From Sternotherus odoratus (taxonomy: Eukaryota > Chordata > Testudines > Kinosternidae), in assembly GCA_032164245.1 (NCBI GenBank), contig JAVMKO010000001.1:168507434-168571433 (forward strand): DNA of 64,000 nt, in the 5' to 3' direction. Each line of letters begins with the position of its first letter. Positions within the stretch are counted from its first letter, which is position 1. Both the position numbers and the translations under genes were made by a program. Below the pieces are notes generated by a model, which was not told the origin of the DNA, did not search any database, and saw nothing but the letters and a program-made list of their open reading frames with translations. Below are positions 23,001 to 35,000 of the stretch, one piece after another.

Positions 23001-26000
23001 CTGCTCGCAGCAAAGCCAATAGCAGAACTTCCATTGACTTCTAATAGGTGTAGGATTGTGTTACTCCAATTGTATACCTATGTAACTCCAGCCAAACATT
23101 GTAGGGATCCTTTGGCATTCACAGTGACACAACTGCAGCGTAACAGTAGCTAATCAGGCTTAGTGTTTGTAAAGTGTTTTGGAATCTCTCAGTATGAAAA
23201 GCACTAACTTTGAAGGGTGTTTCACATATAGGAACTGATACAAAGCCATTACAATAGATATTAGAGAGACAGGGCCAGCTCTAACTTTTTTGCCGCCCCA
23301 AGCAAAAAAACAAACAAACCAACACCGCCCCGCCGGAGCAAAAAAAAAGAAAAAAACAGAGCGCCACCCCAAGCATGTGGGCTGGTGCTTGGAGTTGCCC
23401 CTGTAGAGAGATGAATTGGGTGAGATAATATCTCTGATGGGATCAACCTGAAGAAGAGCTCTGTGTGGCTCTAAAGCTTGTCTCAGGTTCCGTAAAAAAT
23501 GTTACCTCACCCACCTTGTCTTTATAATATCCTGGCACCAACACAGCGATAACAGCACTGCAGATTAAAAAGGATAGACATACCATTCTGTATTGAATGA
23601 TTTTTATATTGTTAAATTTTCTGTCTACGTTAGGGAGAACTACATAAGCACTGTGCTCCTCCAAATGAAGTTGAACTCAACTCCTACAAAGAATATGCCA
23701 TCCAGATTCAGCCTGTTAAAAAGTTATTTAATGAGTCTCAGTGTGGTTGGGAGCCATTTGGTGAGTTCATTTGCATGCTAACTTTGTAATGATGATATTT
23801 ATACAAGTGGTATAACTTGTTACTTATCACAGCGATTCTTCCCATGGAAAAAAACGGGTAGGAGGTGCATGTTTTGTTTTTAATTTATCCTGGCTAATAT
23901 GTTGTGAGTGTCCCAAATGAAATGACGCTTAAACTGGCAAGCCTCTTACAAGAACTTCTTTTCCAAATAAATTGAGTTCAGCTGCTGACATGTAAACTAT
24001 TAGAGCTGGCCTTAAACTTTTTGATGGAACAAATTTCTGTTACAAAATGCAACTTTGTCAAATCTAAATATTTCATGGGAATATGGTGATTCTACGTTTG
24101 TCATGGAAATGTGCCAAAACTGAGCATTTTGATTTTCTCACTTCATTGCATATTGACATTTATATTTTATAATCGTATAATATGTTTCATATGGTCCTGA
24201 TACTATTGAAACAAAACAAAACAATGCTTCCAGAATTTCAGTGGGAAGGATCAGTGTTTCCGATTTGGAACAATAACAAATTTTGAAGTGTCAGAATTTC
24301 CCATGGAATTCTAACCAACTCTATAAACTCTTCTTTGGCACCATGCACATTTCAGAAATGCTGGCACCTTCAAAACTAAGGAAATATGCTCATTTAGAAG
24401 ACTAAATTATAATTAAAAGGCTATATTTTGCTTATTTACAAGTTAATACTGTAATAATTTGAATATAATAGAGATTTTGAATAAGTGCTTGACCTCTTAT
24501 GTTCAGCATCTGATCATTAACAGGGAATGTCAGTAGAACAGAAGATCCTTGTAACTGGATAGCCGACTAGCACAGGAGAAACTGTTCAATTATTGCTAAC
24601 GAAGGCTGCAGTCCTGCACTGAGTGCATTCTATGTGTAGGTAGACCCCTGTGTTGTCAAGTGGCCGGTAATCCACTATACATTTGTAGCTCTGGTACTCT
24701 AGGTCATACCCTGAGCACATAACTCTTGTCTGACTCCCTTCCTTAGGAAGTGGGGTGTCGCCATCCTAGACCCTGAAAACCAGTGTCTGAAACCCTACTC
24801 ACTGATCTCCGAATCCCCTGTTGCTTACACACACTGAGTTCCACGTAGTCTGTGGGCCCTCTGGGGCCCCTCGTTTAACCGTTCTGGGGACGATGTGGCC
24901 ATTAAGCAGAGTACAGGTTCACCTGAAAAATTTCTTAACCACAGTGACTTTTCTGAGAAAGCACTACAGAGTTTTACAAATGACAGTCCTGAAACATGCT
25001 CTTCTTTAGTCTGTACTCACCCCTTCTTTTGAGTCAATGGTTCATCAGCATTTCAGACTGAGCAGAGTTCTCCTTTAAATCCTCCTTACCCTGCTCTTAA
25101 ATAAGGCCTCTGCTTGTGTGCCATGTGTCACAGTTTCAGGAAAACTCTATCTGTATTCTCCTTTGGCTATTGCAACCACCTGCAGATTAGTTGGGGACCA
25201 AGTTTATGAAGGGTTTATGTATCATGGTGGGCCAGGGAGTGTATGCAAAGTTCCCCAAAGGATGACACTTCTCTGGAGGTGTTTACAGCCAGAGTGATTT
25301 ACCTCATCACCCTCCTACTGCTTTTAGTTCCTGGAGGAGCCGGTGGTAACTCTTCCCCACTGGAGTTGTCTACAATCCCTGGCCTAATATGATGTAAAAA
25401 ACATTCATAAAATTACTACAGTATGGTCCCCAACTATACTGGATGTGGTTGCAACATCTGTCACACCACGTGCTCAAACTGAGGACTGGTCCACACTAGA
25501 GAATTAGACTGACCCAGCTACATCGCTCAGGGGTGTGAAAAATCTGTACCTCTGAGAGACATAGTTAAGTTGGCCTATGTCCCCATGTAGATCATGCTAG
25601 GCCAATGGAAGAATTCTTCTGTTGACCTAGCTACTACCCTGTTTCCCCGAAAGTAAGACATCCCCCGAAAATAAGACGTACTTCCAGTTTTGCCTCTCGC
25701 TGTAATATAATGTAATGTAATTTTGGGAGCAAAAATTAATATAAGACACTGTCTTATTTTCGGGGAAACATGGTATTTCTCAGGAAGGTGGATTTACTAT
25801 AGAGATGGGAGAACCTATTCAGTCGCTGTAGTAAGTGTCTGCACAGAAAAGCTACTGCACTGTTGTAAATGCAGACCTAGGCTGAGAATCTCCAGATCCA
25901 TCAGGCATACTTCCCAACTGTCCTACCCCCACCCCCTTATGGCCATTCCCTGTGTAGAAAGACCATTGTTCCATGGGATGGTCCAGCAGTTCAGAATCAT

Positions 26001-29000
26001 TCAAAGTTGATAGCCCTGGATTGCAGTGTCAGTGTGATGGGTGGCTGCTGGGAATGTAGTACAAAAGTCTGTCCCTGGACAGAGTGCAGACTAGTATTCA
26101 ACACATGGTACAAAAACCAGAATTCATAATGAGATGCACACATATCTTACTCTGTCATGCTCTGTGCCTGGGTGAAGCTCCACTGAAGGGCTCTAGGTGG
26201 GTGTACGGCCTGCATACATGGAGTTCAGTGCATGACTGTGGCCTAAAAGGGTATGTGTGTGTAACATTCCGATTGACCTGAGGGGGTAAAAACACCTTTA
26301 AACTTTTTTCCTTTCAGAAGTCATTGGTTGAAGGTTACTGTTGAGTACAGTGTTAGATTCAACAGGTTTCTAAAAATAATTAATGTAAAAGCTGAAAATG
26401 GGGGGGGGGGGGATTGCGTGGTATTGAACGCCAGTGTTGTTTTCATGACCTTTTCAGCTTGTGTTTCTTTATGAAGTCAGTATGTTGCCAGGACTAATGT
26501 GAGGCCCAAGTAGTAGTGCTCAAATGGGGAAGGGCAAGCGGTAACTCTGACAAGTCCTTATTTTACAAATGGCTGCCTCCTCTTGCGCATGATCATCTGT
26601 GACCCCTATTTAGCAAAATCTGTGCGTGTGCCTAATTTTAAACATACAAATAATCCTGTTGAAATTGGTGGAGCTACTCAAATGCTTGAGGTTTGGCATG
26701 TGGTTTAGTCCCTGGTTGAACTGGGCCCGTGTGCGGTTGATTTTTGTGCATAAACCCAACACCTGTTTTTTGGCTGAAAATTCAGTCGATAATCATTCTC
26801 CTATCACTGGTTGAGCAACAGTGAACATGTTAATTACCACGTCCTCTAATCTTACTCCTTTTCATCCAATATGTTAAAAGGATGGCCTTGATCCTGAGAT
26901 TTGTACCTGCACGGACGGCCTCTTGGCATGCAGAGAGTCCCATTGACTCTAGTGAGCTCATAAGAATGGCCATACTGGGACAGACCAATGGTCCAGCTAG
27001 CCCAGTAGCCTGTCTTTTGATTGGGGCCAGTGTCAGATACTTCAGAGGGAATGAACAGAGCAATTATTGAGTGATTCATCTCCTGTAATCCAGTCCTAGC
27101 TTCTGGCAGTCAGCAGTTTGGGGATTTATAGGCTGCAGGGCCCACACAAGCAAGTTTGATTATAGGATCAGAGATAACATTGTAATAGAGGGGGGGAAAT
27201 TGAAGAAATATTTATTTTCTAGCATTAAAGAACAAAGCACAACATCCTTTTTAATTTAATTTTTTAATAAAGTAGTTAGTCTTTGCAGAAGCAGATTTTA
27301 AAAATCCATCTGGCAATCTTTGCAATTAGGACCTGACACATTTGAAAAGTGTATTTTATTTTTATGGAATTTTAAATATATATGTTTTTTAGCCTTTTAT
27401 GAACTTTGTTCTCTTGGAAGCTTGAAAATACAATATATTTTGCTAATTAATTTGTGTTTTCCATTTCCAAATGTTGTTTTGATATGAATTGGATAAGGTG
27501 AGATTAAGAATGCTTCGAACAATGTTTTTCTAATATGTAATAGATGAAAACAGAAAATATAGTATTTTTTGGTTAAGTAGAATGCAAAGTGTTAAACTGG
27601 CATTCTCCTTTTCTGATAGAAATTTCACTTAGAACTAAAAATGCCTATGATGGGTCCTTTTTTTTTTTAAAAAAAAAAAAAGATTTCTAAGACCTATACA
27701 TGAAATATATAAGGGTTTGAAAGCTATTGATAAACTTATTCTCCTGATTTGTTTTGAAAATGTTTTCTTAGACAAGAACAATTACAAGCAATTACTGGGA
27801 GCCCTGGATTACTCATTTCTGTGTGCTTATGCAGTTGGAATGTATTTGAGGTAATTCCTTGATACTTTTTTTCATACTTGAATTATTGATTCAGAAGGCT
27901 GCACTGCTTTTATCCTTCCTTTTTGGGAAGCTTCTGATGAATGATCACTGAAGAAGGAAGGAAAAATTTGGATAGTCTCACACACACCGAGTCCTGATTT
28001 AGGGCTTATCTACATTACTAAGCAGGATCGATCTAAGATACACAACTTCAGCTCTGTGAATAGTGTAGCTGAAGTTGATGTACTTAGATCTACTTACCAC
28101 GGTGTCTTCTCTGTGGTACGTCCACATCTTACATTTCTCATTCTGGTGGAGTACTGGAGTCGACGGGAGAGCGCTCAGCGCTCGATTTATTGCATCTATA
28201 CTAGACGCGATAAATTGACCCCTGCTGGATCGATCGCTGCCCACCAATTCGGCAGATAGTGTAGACAAGCCCTTATATCCTGAAACCCTTACAAAAATTC
28301 ATAGGAAGGATTCTTACTCTCTCAAACTGAAATGTATCACAGTCTACCCCATATACATCAATGAGTATGTCTAAATAACAGCTGGGTGGTTTACTTCCCA
28401 GATCTGGTAGACATACACACTCAGGCTTATCATGATTAAAAAGGAGCAGCTTGGCTGTGGTGGTATGGGTGGTGGCATATGTTAGCCACCTGAGTACATA
28501 CTAGGATCTTGGATAGGATTGTATTCAGGCAGCAAGCCCAAGACACAGCCAGCACTGCCGCATCTGTACTTCTGTTTTTAGTGCACTAGCTCAAGCAGGG
28601 CTAGTCCATGTATTTCTCCATGAACTGGGAATTGCATCTCCCTGCTGCTGTGTAGAATCACATGGAAAGTAATACCCATTATACCGACAGTAAAACCATT
28701 CAATTTATTTATTCCAATATCAGCATTTGTTATATAATAGACCAAATATTTATAATTTAATTGCTCAATTTTTAATTAAAATTTCTGTTGAAACTTGTGG
28801 GGAAAACCCTAATAAATCCAGAATTTGAACATACCCTTTATGCGCTATGAAAGTTTGGTGTGTGACGTTTCATGTTTCTTTTACATGTTTGGTTTTTTTT
28901 CTTTATCCCTGTACATTCTCAGTGGTATAATAGGAGAGCGACTGCCTATCCGGTATTATCTAACAGGTGGAATGCTTGCCAGTGGACTCTTCACTGCAAT

Positions 29001-32000
29001 GTTTGGATTGGGCTATTTCTATAATATACATAATCTGTGGTTCTACATGATCGCTCAGGTAAGCATTCTGTTGTTTTTTTCCCTTCTTTCTTTGGCTTTC
29101 CACACTTATTTATTTTATTTTCAGATGTGAGTAGCATTTACTGTTTACATGGCTAGATATAAGACTGAATTAAATTCAAACCAGAATGAAATGCAAGAGA
29201 GTGCTTATCAGAGCATCTCAAGAAATGCATAGTTTTAAAAATAAAGATATGTTTTAAATGATTTTTTAAAAAACCTGAACTGTTTCAAATCATGTGAGAA
29301 ATGTACCTTTTGAGAACAAATACATTTACCTAAGACCTGAGTGTAGGGTACTGTCTTTCTCTGAGCAGTTTCCTGCACTGGTGAATAGTGTTCAAGATAT
29401 CGCCAGCTGTTGCAACAAAGACTCATGGAGTGGAATTCTCAGAAATACTGCGAGTCTGATCCAAAGCCCATTGAAATCAATGGAAAGACTTTGCATTGAC
29501 ATTGATGAACTTTGGATGAGGTCTTAAGTGAAAGGTGTGATGGGTTGGATCTCAGCAACCCCTTTGAGAGTGCCACCTGATGTGCCTAGACTACTTCTGA
29601 GCCTGTTTTCCCTGCCAGCTTGGGACTTCAGTATGTTGCCTTTTTTGAGCCAGACATGCTAGCCTGCTGCAAACACATCCAAGTCTGAACCACGTCCCAC
29701 ACAAGCTGCAGGCTTAACTGAAAACAGCTTAAGTAGTACTCCTGTCTCTATTCCAGCACTCAGATACCCAGCTCCCAGTGGGGTCCAAACCCCAAATAAA
29801 TCCGTTTTACCCTGTGTAAATCTTATACAGAGTGAACTCATAAATTGTTCACCCCCTATAACACTGATCGAGAGATGTGCACAGCTGTTTGCGACACCCC
29901 CACCCCCCGGTATTTATTCATAGTCTGGGTTAATTAATAAGTAAAAAGTGACTTTATTAACTACAAAAAGTAGGATTTAAGTGGTTCTAAGTAATAACTG
30001 ACAGAACAAAGTAAATTAGCAAACAAAATAAAATACACAAGTCTAAGACTAATACAGTAGGAAACTAAATGCAGTTAAATCTCACCTTCCAAGATGTTCC
30101 AATAAGCTTCTTTGACACACTAGCTTCCTTCTAGGCTGTGTCCAACAATCCATCACACCCCTGTAGTTACTGTCCTTTGTTCCAGTTTCTTTCAGGCATC
30201 CTTTGGGGTGGAGAGGCTACCTCTTATGGGTGGAAACCCCTTGTGTTTTTCTATGCAGCATCACAGCTACAAGATGGAGTTTTGGAGTCACATGGGCAAT
30301 GCCATGGCTCACATGTTAGCCTGTTCCCAGGAGAGCTCAGATGTGAATTGGCATCTATTAAAGTCCATTGTCAGCTTAAGTGTTTCTTGATTGGGCACTT
30401 ACTGAGAATAGTCTTTTCTCAAGAAGCTAACCAAATGCTTCACTGAGGCTATTTACAATCAAACAAGTACATAGCCAATATTCATAATTTTGAATACAAA
30501 AATGATACATGTTTTCAAATATACTAAATTCAGACTGAGGTTTAAGTCTGGGATTTTTGAAGGCTACTAAGGGAGTTAGGTACCTGACTCCCATTAAGGT
30601 GCCCCATTGATGGGAGTAGGTTCTACATTCTTTCATAAGGCTTTGTCTTTTTAGCATTTATTTGCACCCATATGTTTCCCTAAACTCATATTCAGGTGAA
30701 AATATTATGAAGTGCTTGCAGAGCTTTCCAAACTGTGTGTCGCGACACATTAGTGTGTCGGCGACAGTGTGTAAGTGTGTCACGCGGAGCTCCCTCTGCT
30801 TCTCTTGGCCCCTCCCCCGGAACTTCCTAAAGCAGCTAATGTTAAAGCAGTTAAAAGCACTACCCGGCCAAAACTGCTGGAAAGCAAGCTGCTGCTGCTG
30901 CCAGCTTGGCCAGTGCCGGCCAGCAGAAGGGGGATGGGAGGGGGCCGAAAGCCCACTCCCCTCCCTCCCCCCGCAGAGACAGTCGGGGGAAGGAAGACTG
31001 CACCGCGGCCGGATGCAGGTGCCGGCAGCGGGGGGGGGGGGGAGGGCGAAGAGTCCAGAGAGCCTCCCCCCTGCAACCTGGCTCTGCCCCCCCAAGGGTC
31101 CCCCGGCCTCCCCTTGCTGCCCCCTTACACCTTCTCCCCGGGAGCAGAGCGTCCCTTCTCTTCGGTTCTGTGCAGCAACATGCTGCCTCCATTGCTGCAG
31201 GGTCCTAGCACCCTCCTGCAACTGCTGCCTGTGGTGGGGGTGAGTGTGCTGCTGCTGAGGGGTGGGGGCAGGAAAGGAGGAAGCTGACCCAGAGCTTGCT
31301 GCTGCTGGCAGGGAAAGGGCTGGGGGGAGTCCTCCTCTCTGGCTCCAGTTCCAGAGCAGCCTGCCTGTACCCGTCCCAAACTCATCCCCAGCCCTGCCCT
31401 ACCCCAGAGCCCACACCCCAGCAAGAGCTTATCCCCCCCCACCCCAATCCTCTTATTCCACCAAATATTGAAAAGCTGTGTTCATCCCATCAACCTCATA
31501 CATCCCATTAAAATGGTAAGTAGTTATTGGTGTTATTCAACTTTTTTTAATTCTTGCACATATTTACATACTGTTACTCATAAATGACAACAATGTATGT
31601 TATTATCTTACAAATCATATATTTTAAAAAATATAAATGAAAGGTTTTCATGAGATCTGTTGTGTCCCCATACATTTCGTTATTACAATTTATGTATGTG
31701 TCTGTATCTCTTTTATAATGGGTTAGTTTAACCTCCGGTTTGCCTTATAAAACCTCCGGTTTGCCTTATAAAACCTCCGGTTTGCCTTATAAACCTCCGG
31801 TTTGCCTTATAAAACCTCCGGTTTGCCTTATAAAAAGCTTTGAAATCCTTGGATACAAAGTGCTGTATGTATAAAGTCTTACTTTATTTTTGCTGAGTGA
31901 TGGTGTTTGGAAAAAAATAGCATGAAATGTTGTGTAAGAATTTTCATATTCATAAAATGCTTTTTGAAATATGATTTCAGATAGCTAATGGATTGGTGCA

Positions 32001-35000
32001 AACCACTGGCTGGCCCAGTGTTGTTACCTGCATTGGCAACTGGTTTGGAAAAGGAAGGTAAAAATATACATATTTTTAAGTACTGGGACTATATGTGGGT
32101 GGTTTTAGGCCTTAATACAAAACCAGATGAAGCCAGTGTAAGAATTCCCATTTAGTTGTGGTAATTTTTGAATTAAGCCTTTAAGGAAGATCCTTTAAAC
32201 ATAAGTAATATACCTGATTGTTGTGCATAGGCAGCATGTGACTCTTGTGTTTGGGAGGGCTGGGTGGGAGCACCCGGAGCTCCCTAGAAGTGTAGAGGGA
32301 GAGACCATCAGTGCCCATACTGTGGCCCTGCTCCACCCCAAGGCCCCGCCCCCACATGGCTACCTCCTTCCCCTGAGGCCCTGCCCAGATTCTATACCCA
32401 CCCCAAGGCCCTACTCCTACTCCACCTCTTCCCACCCCTGTCTGCTAGGGTTGCTAGGTTTCTGGTTTATGAAAAGGGACCCTGGCAGTTCCAGTCAGCA
32501 CCAATGACCAGGCCACTAAAAATCCAGTTGGCAGCACAGTGGAGCTAAGGCAGGCTCCATGCCTATCCTGGCTCCACACGGCTCCCAGAACCAGCCAGCA
32601 TGTCTGGCTCCTAGGTACAGGGGTGGCTACTGGGGGGCTCTGCGCACTGCTCCAACCCCAAGCACTGGCTGCACAGCTTCCATTGGCTGCCGTTCCTGGC
32701 CAATGGGAGCTGCAGGGGCACTGGCTGAAGGTGGTGGCAGCACACAGAGCCCCCTGGTCCCTCTGCCTAGGAGTCAGACACGGGAGCACTTCTGAGGGAA
32801 GTGCTGCTCGCCCGGAACCTGCACCCCACACATGCACCCCCGCACTCTGAACCCCTCAGCCTGTAGCCCAAACGTGCATGCTGCTACTCACATTTTAAGA
32901 ACACAGGAAGAAAGCTTCAAGCAAAGACTGACTTTCCTGACCTGCAAAGTATCATTGGTGGTGTTGAAATGCCAATAGTGATCCTGTGTGACCCAGCCTA
33001 CCCTTCCATCATCATGACTTTGTAGTGTAGACCAGGCTGGATTCTTCCATTGACCTAGCTACAACCTCTCAAGGGGGTGGTTTTACTACAATTACAGAAA
33101 AACCCTTTCTGTTGCTATAAACAAGTGCCTACGCTATAGTGCTGCAGCTGTGCTGCTGTAACTGTTCTAGTGTAGACATAGGTGATTCAAACTAAGAACA
33201 CATCTTTCTTTGTCCTAGCATCTTTAGGACCTGATCCAAAATCCACTGAAGTTAATGGGAGTCATGCCATGTATTTCAATGGCCTTAATCAGGCTAGTAG
33301 GTCCCAGTCATGCCAGATTCTGAATAATACCTATAGCCTGCACAAGGAAGCTTTTAGGATACGTTCATTAATGTTTAGGTACTTTGACACAGTCAGATAA
33401 AAGGCAGTAGCATAAAGGGTTGTGTACTGTTATTGAGTGATAAGGCCTCAAATACTTCAACAGTGCCAAAGATTCACTGCTGTCTGTCATTCTGTATGCT
33501 ACTTAATAATGTTTATGAGCAGAATATCTAAAATTGACATCCTTTTGAATGCAGGAGAGGTTTGATCATGGGAATCTGGAATTCTCATACTTCCGTAGGG
33601 AATATCTTAGGATCCTTAATTGCTGGATACTGGGTATCTACCTGCTGGGGTCTGTCTTTTGTGGTTCCTGGTGTTATAATTGCTTGCCTGGGGATCGTTT
33701 GTTTTCTGTTTCTCATTGAACGTAAGTATATGTTTCCTTATTTTCATTTTGGTTTATACAAAACTGTGTAGCTGCCCATCCAATGCTGGGAACCCCCATT
33801 ACACAAATTAAAATACACAATGCAAAATACCTATAAAGGGCTGCTCGTACCTAAATAAATATCCACCAGACACTCGGGTCAGGTTCTTCCTGTGTAGAGA
33901 AAGATAGGCTTTTCAGCATGTTAAGAATGTCATAAGAACATTAGAATGGCTGTACTGGATCAGACCAAAGGTCCATCCAGCCCAGTATCCTGTCTACCGA
34001 CAGTGGCCAATGCCAGGTGCCCAGGAGTGAGTGAACCTAACAAGTAATGATCAAGTGATCTCTCTCCTGCCATCCATCCTCCTCCTCTGACAAAGGATGT
34101 GATGTGACATCCTAAGGGGGCAGATGCAAAGTCCTAATTTGATCCCCTGACAGCAGCTCTCTCATTTATAGCTCAAGGACACCAAATCCTTGAATTCTAC
34201 TCTGAAATTCACTGGGCGCTAGTACAAATCATGGCGAAGGGGTATAATGTTCTCCCGATCAGGACCTCTGCTTAAGCTGGCCATCGCATCCTGCACTAGT
34301 TCTTGTTTCTGAGTGGTCTTCTAGTAGAGCACCATGTGTAGTGATTGCAGCAACATGAGCTTAAGGCAGCAAAGGTATGATATACCCTACCAGAATGTAT
34401 TTGTCCTATTTTGCCCCAAAACAGATCCTCATGATCTTGCATCTTCACTTGACTTCAGTAAGTCTACTTGTGAGGCAAGGGTCAGACTCCACATATGGAT
34501 GGGGGAATCCAGGTATTCCTAGTCTGATAACCTATGACATCGTCACTTGACTTCATATGCATTGTGTCTGATTGAAAATGGCTTAACTGTGCTCTTTGTG
34601 GGCTGAATATTAAAGAGAAGAAACAAATATTATATCTGTAGGTCAGAATGAATGGGGGGATTTTTTCATTTGGGGCTAGACTATATCAGAAAGTTTTGCT
34701 GCTTTAATTATGGTATAAAGCAGCAAAAATACGCACATGTGCACATGCATGCCACGTGGAGGCAATTCTATTAGTATAGAAATGCTTATACAAAAGTAGC
34801 TTATGCCGGCTCAGGGAGCAAAATAAACGATACCAATATAAAGCATCTGTATACCAGTTTACTGCATCTATGGGCTTGGCTACACTTGCAAGTTTGGGAG
34901 GCTTTAGTGCGCTCTGTATGCTCTAACTCACTCCCCATCTGCACTGGCAAGGCACGTATTGCGCTCCTGGTAATCTACCTCGACAAGAGGAATGATGTCT

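Noticed and set aside
28825..29130. A separate 101-codon membrane protein
   Set aside because: The middle is SLC37A1 exon 5; both ends are intron read-through.
30658..31442. Several frames of 100-193 codons on both strands
   Set aside because: They are open because of the GC-rich interior of a hAT-like element. Frames on opposite strands overlap fully and none has coding-like features.
31730..31835. A CRISPR-like repeat array
   Set aside because: The units are directly adjacent with no spacers, and the locus is vertebrate. It is a simple tandem repeat.
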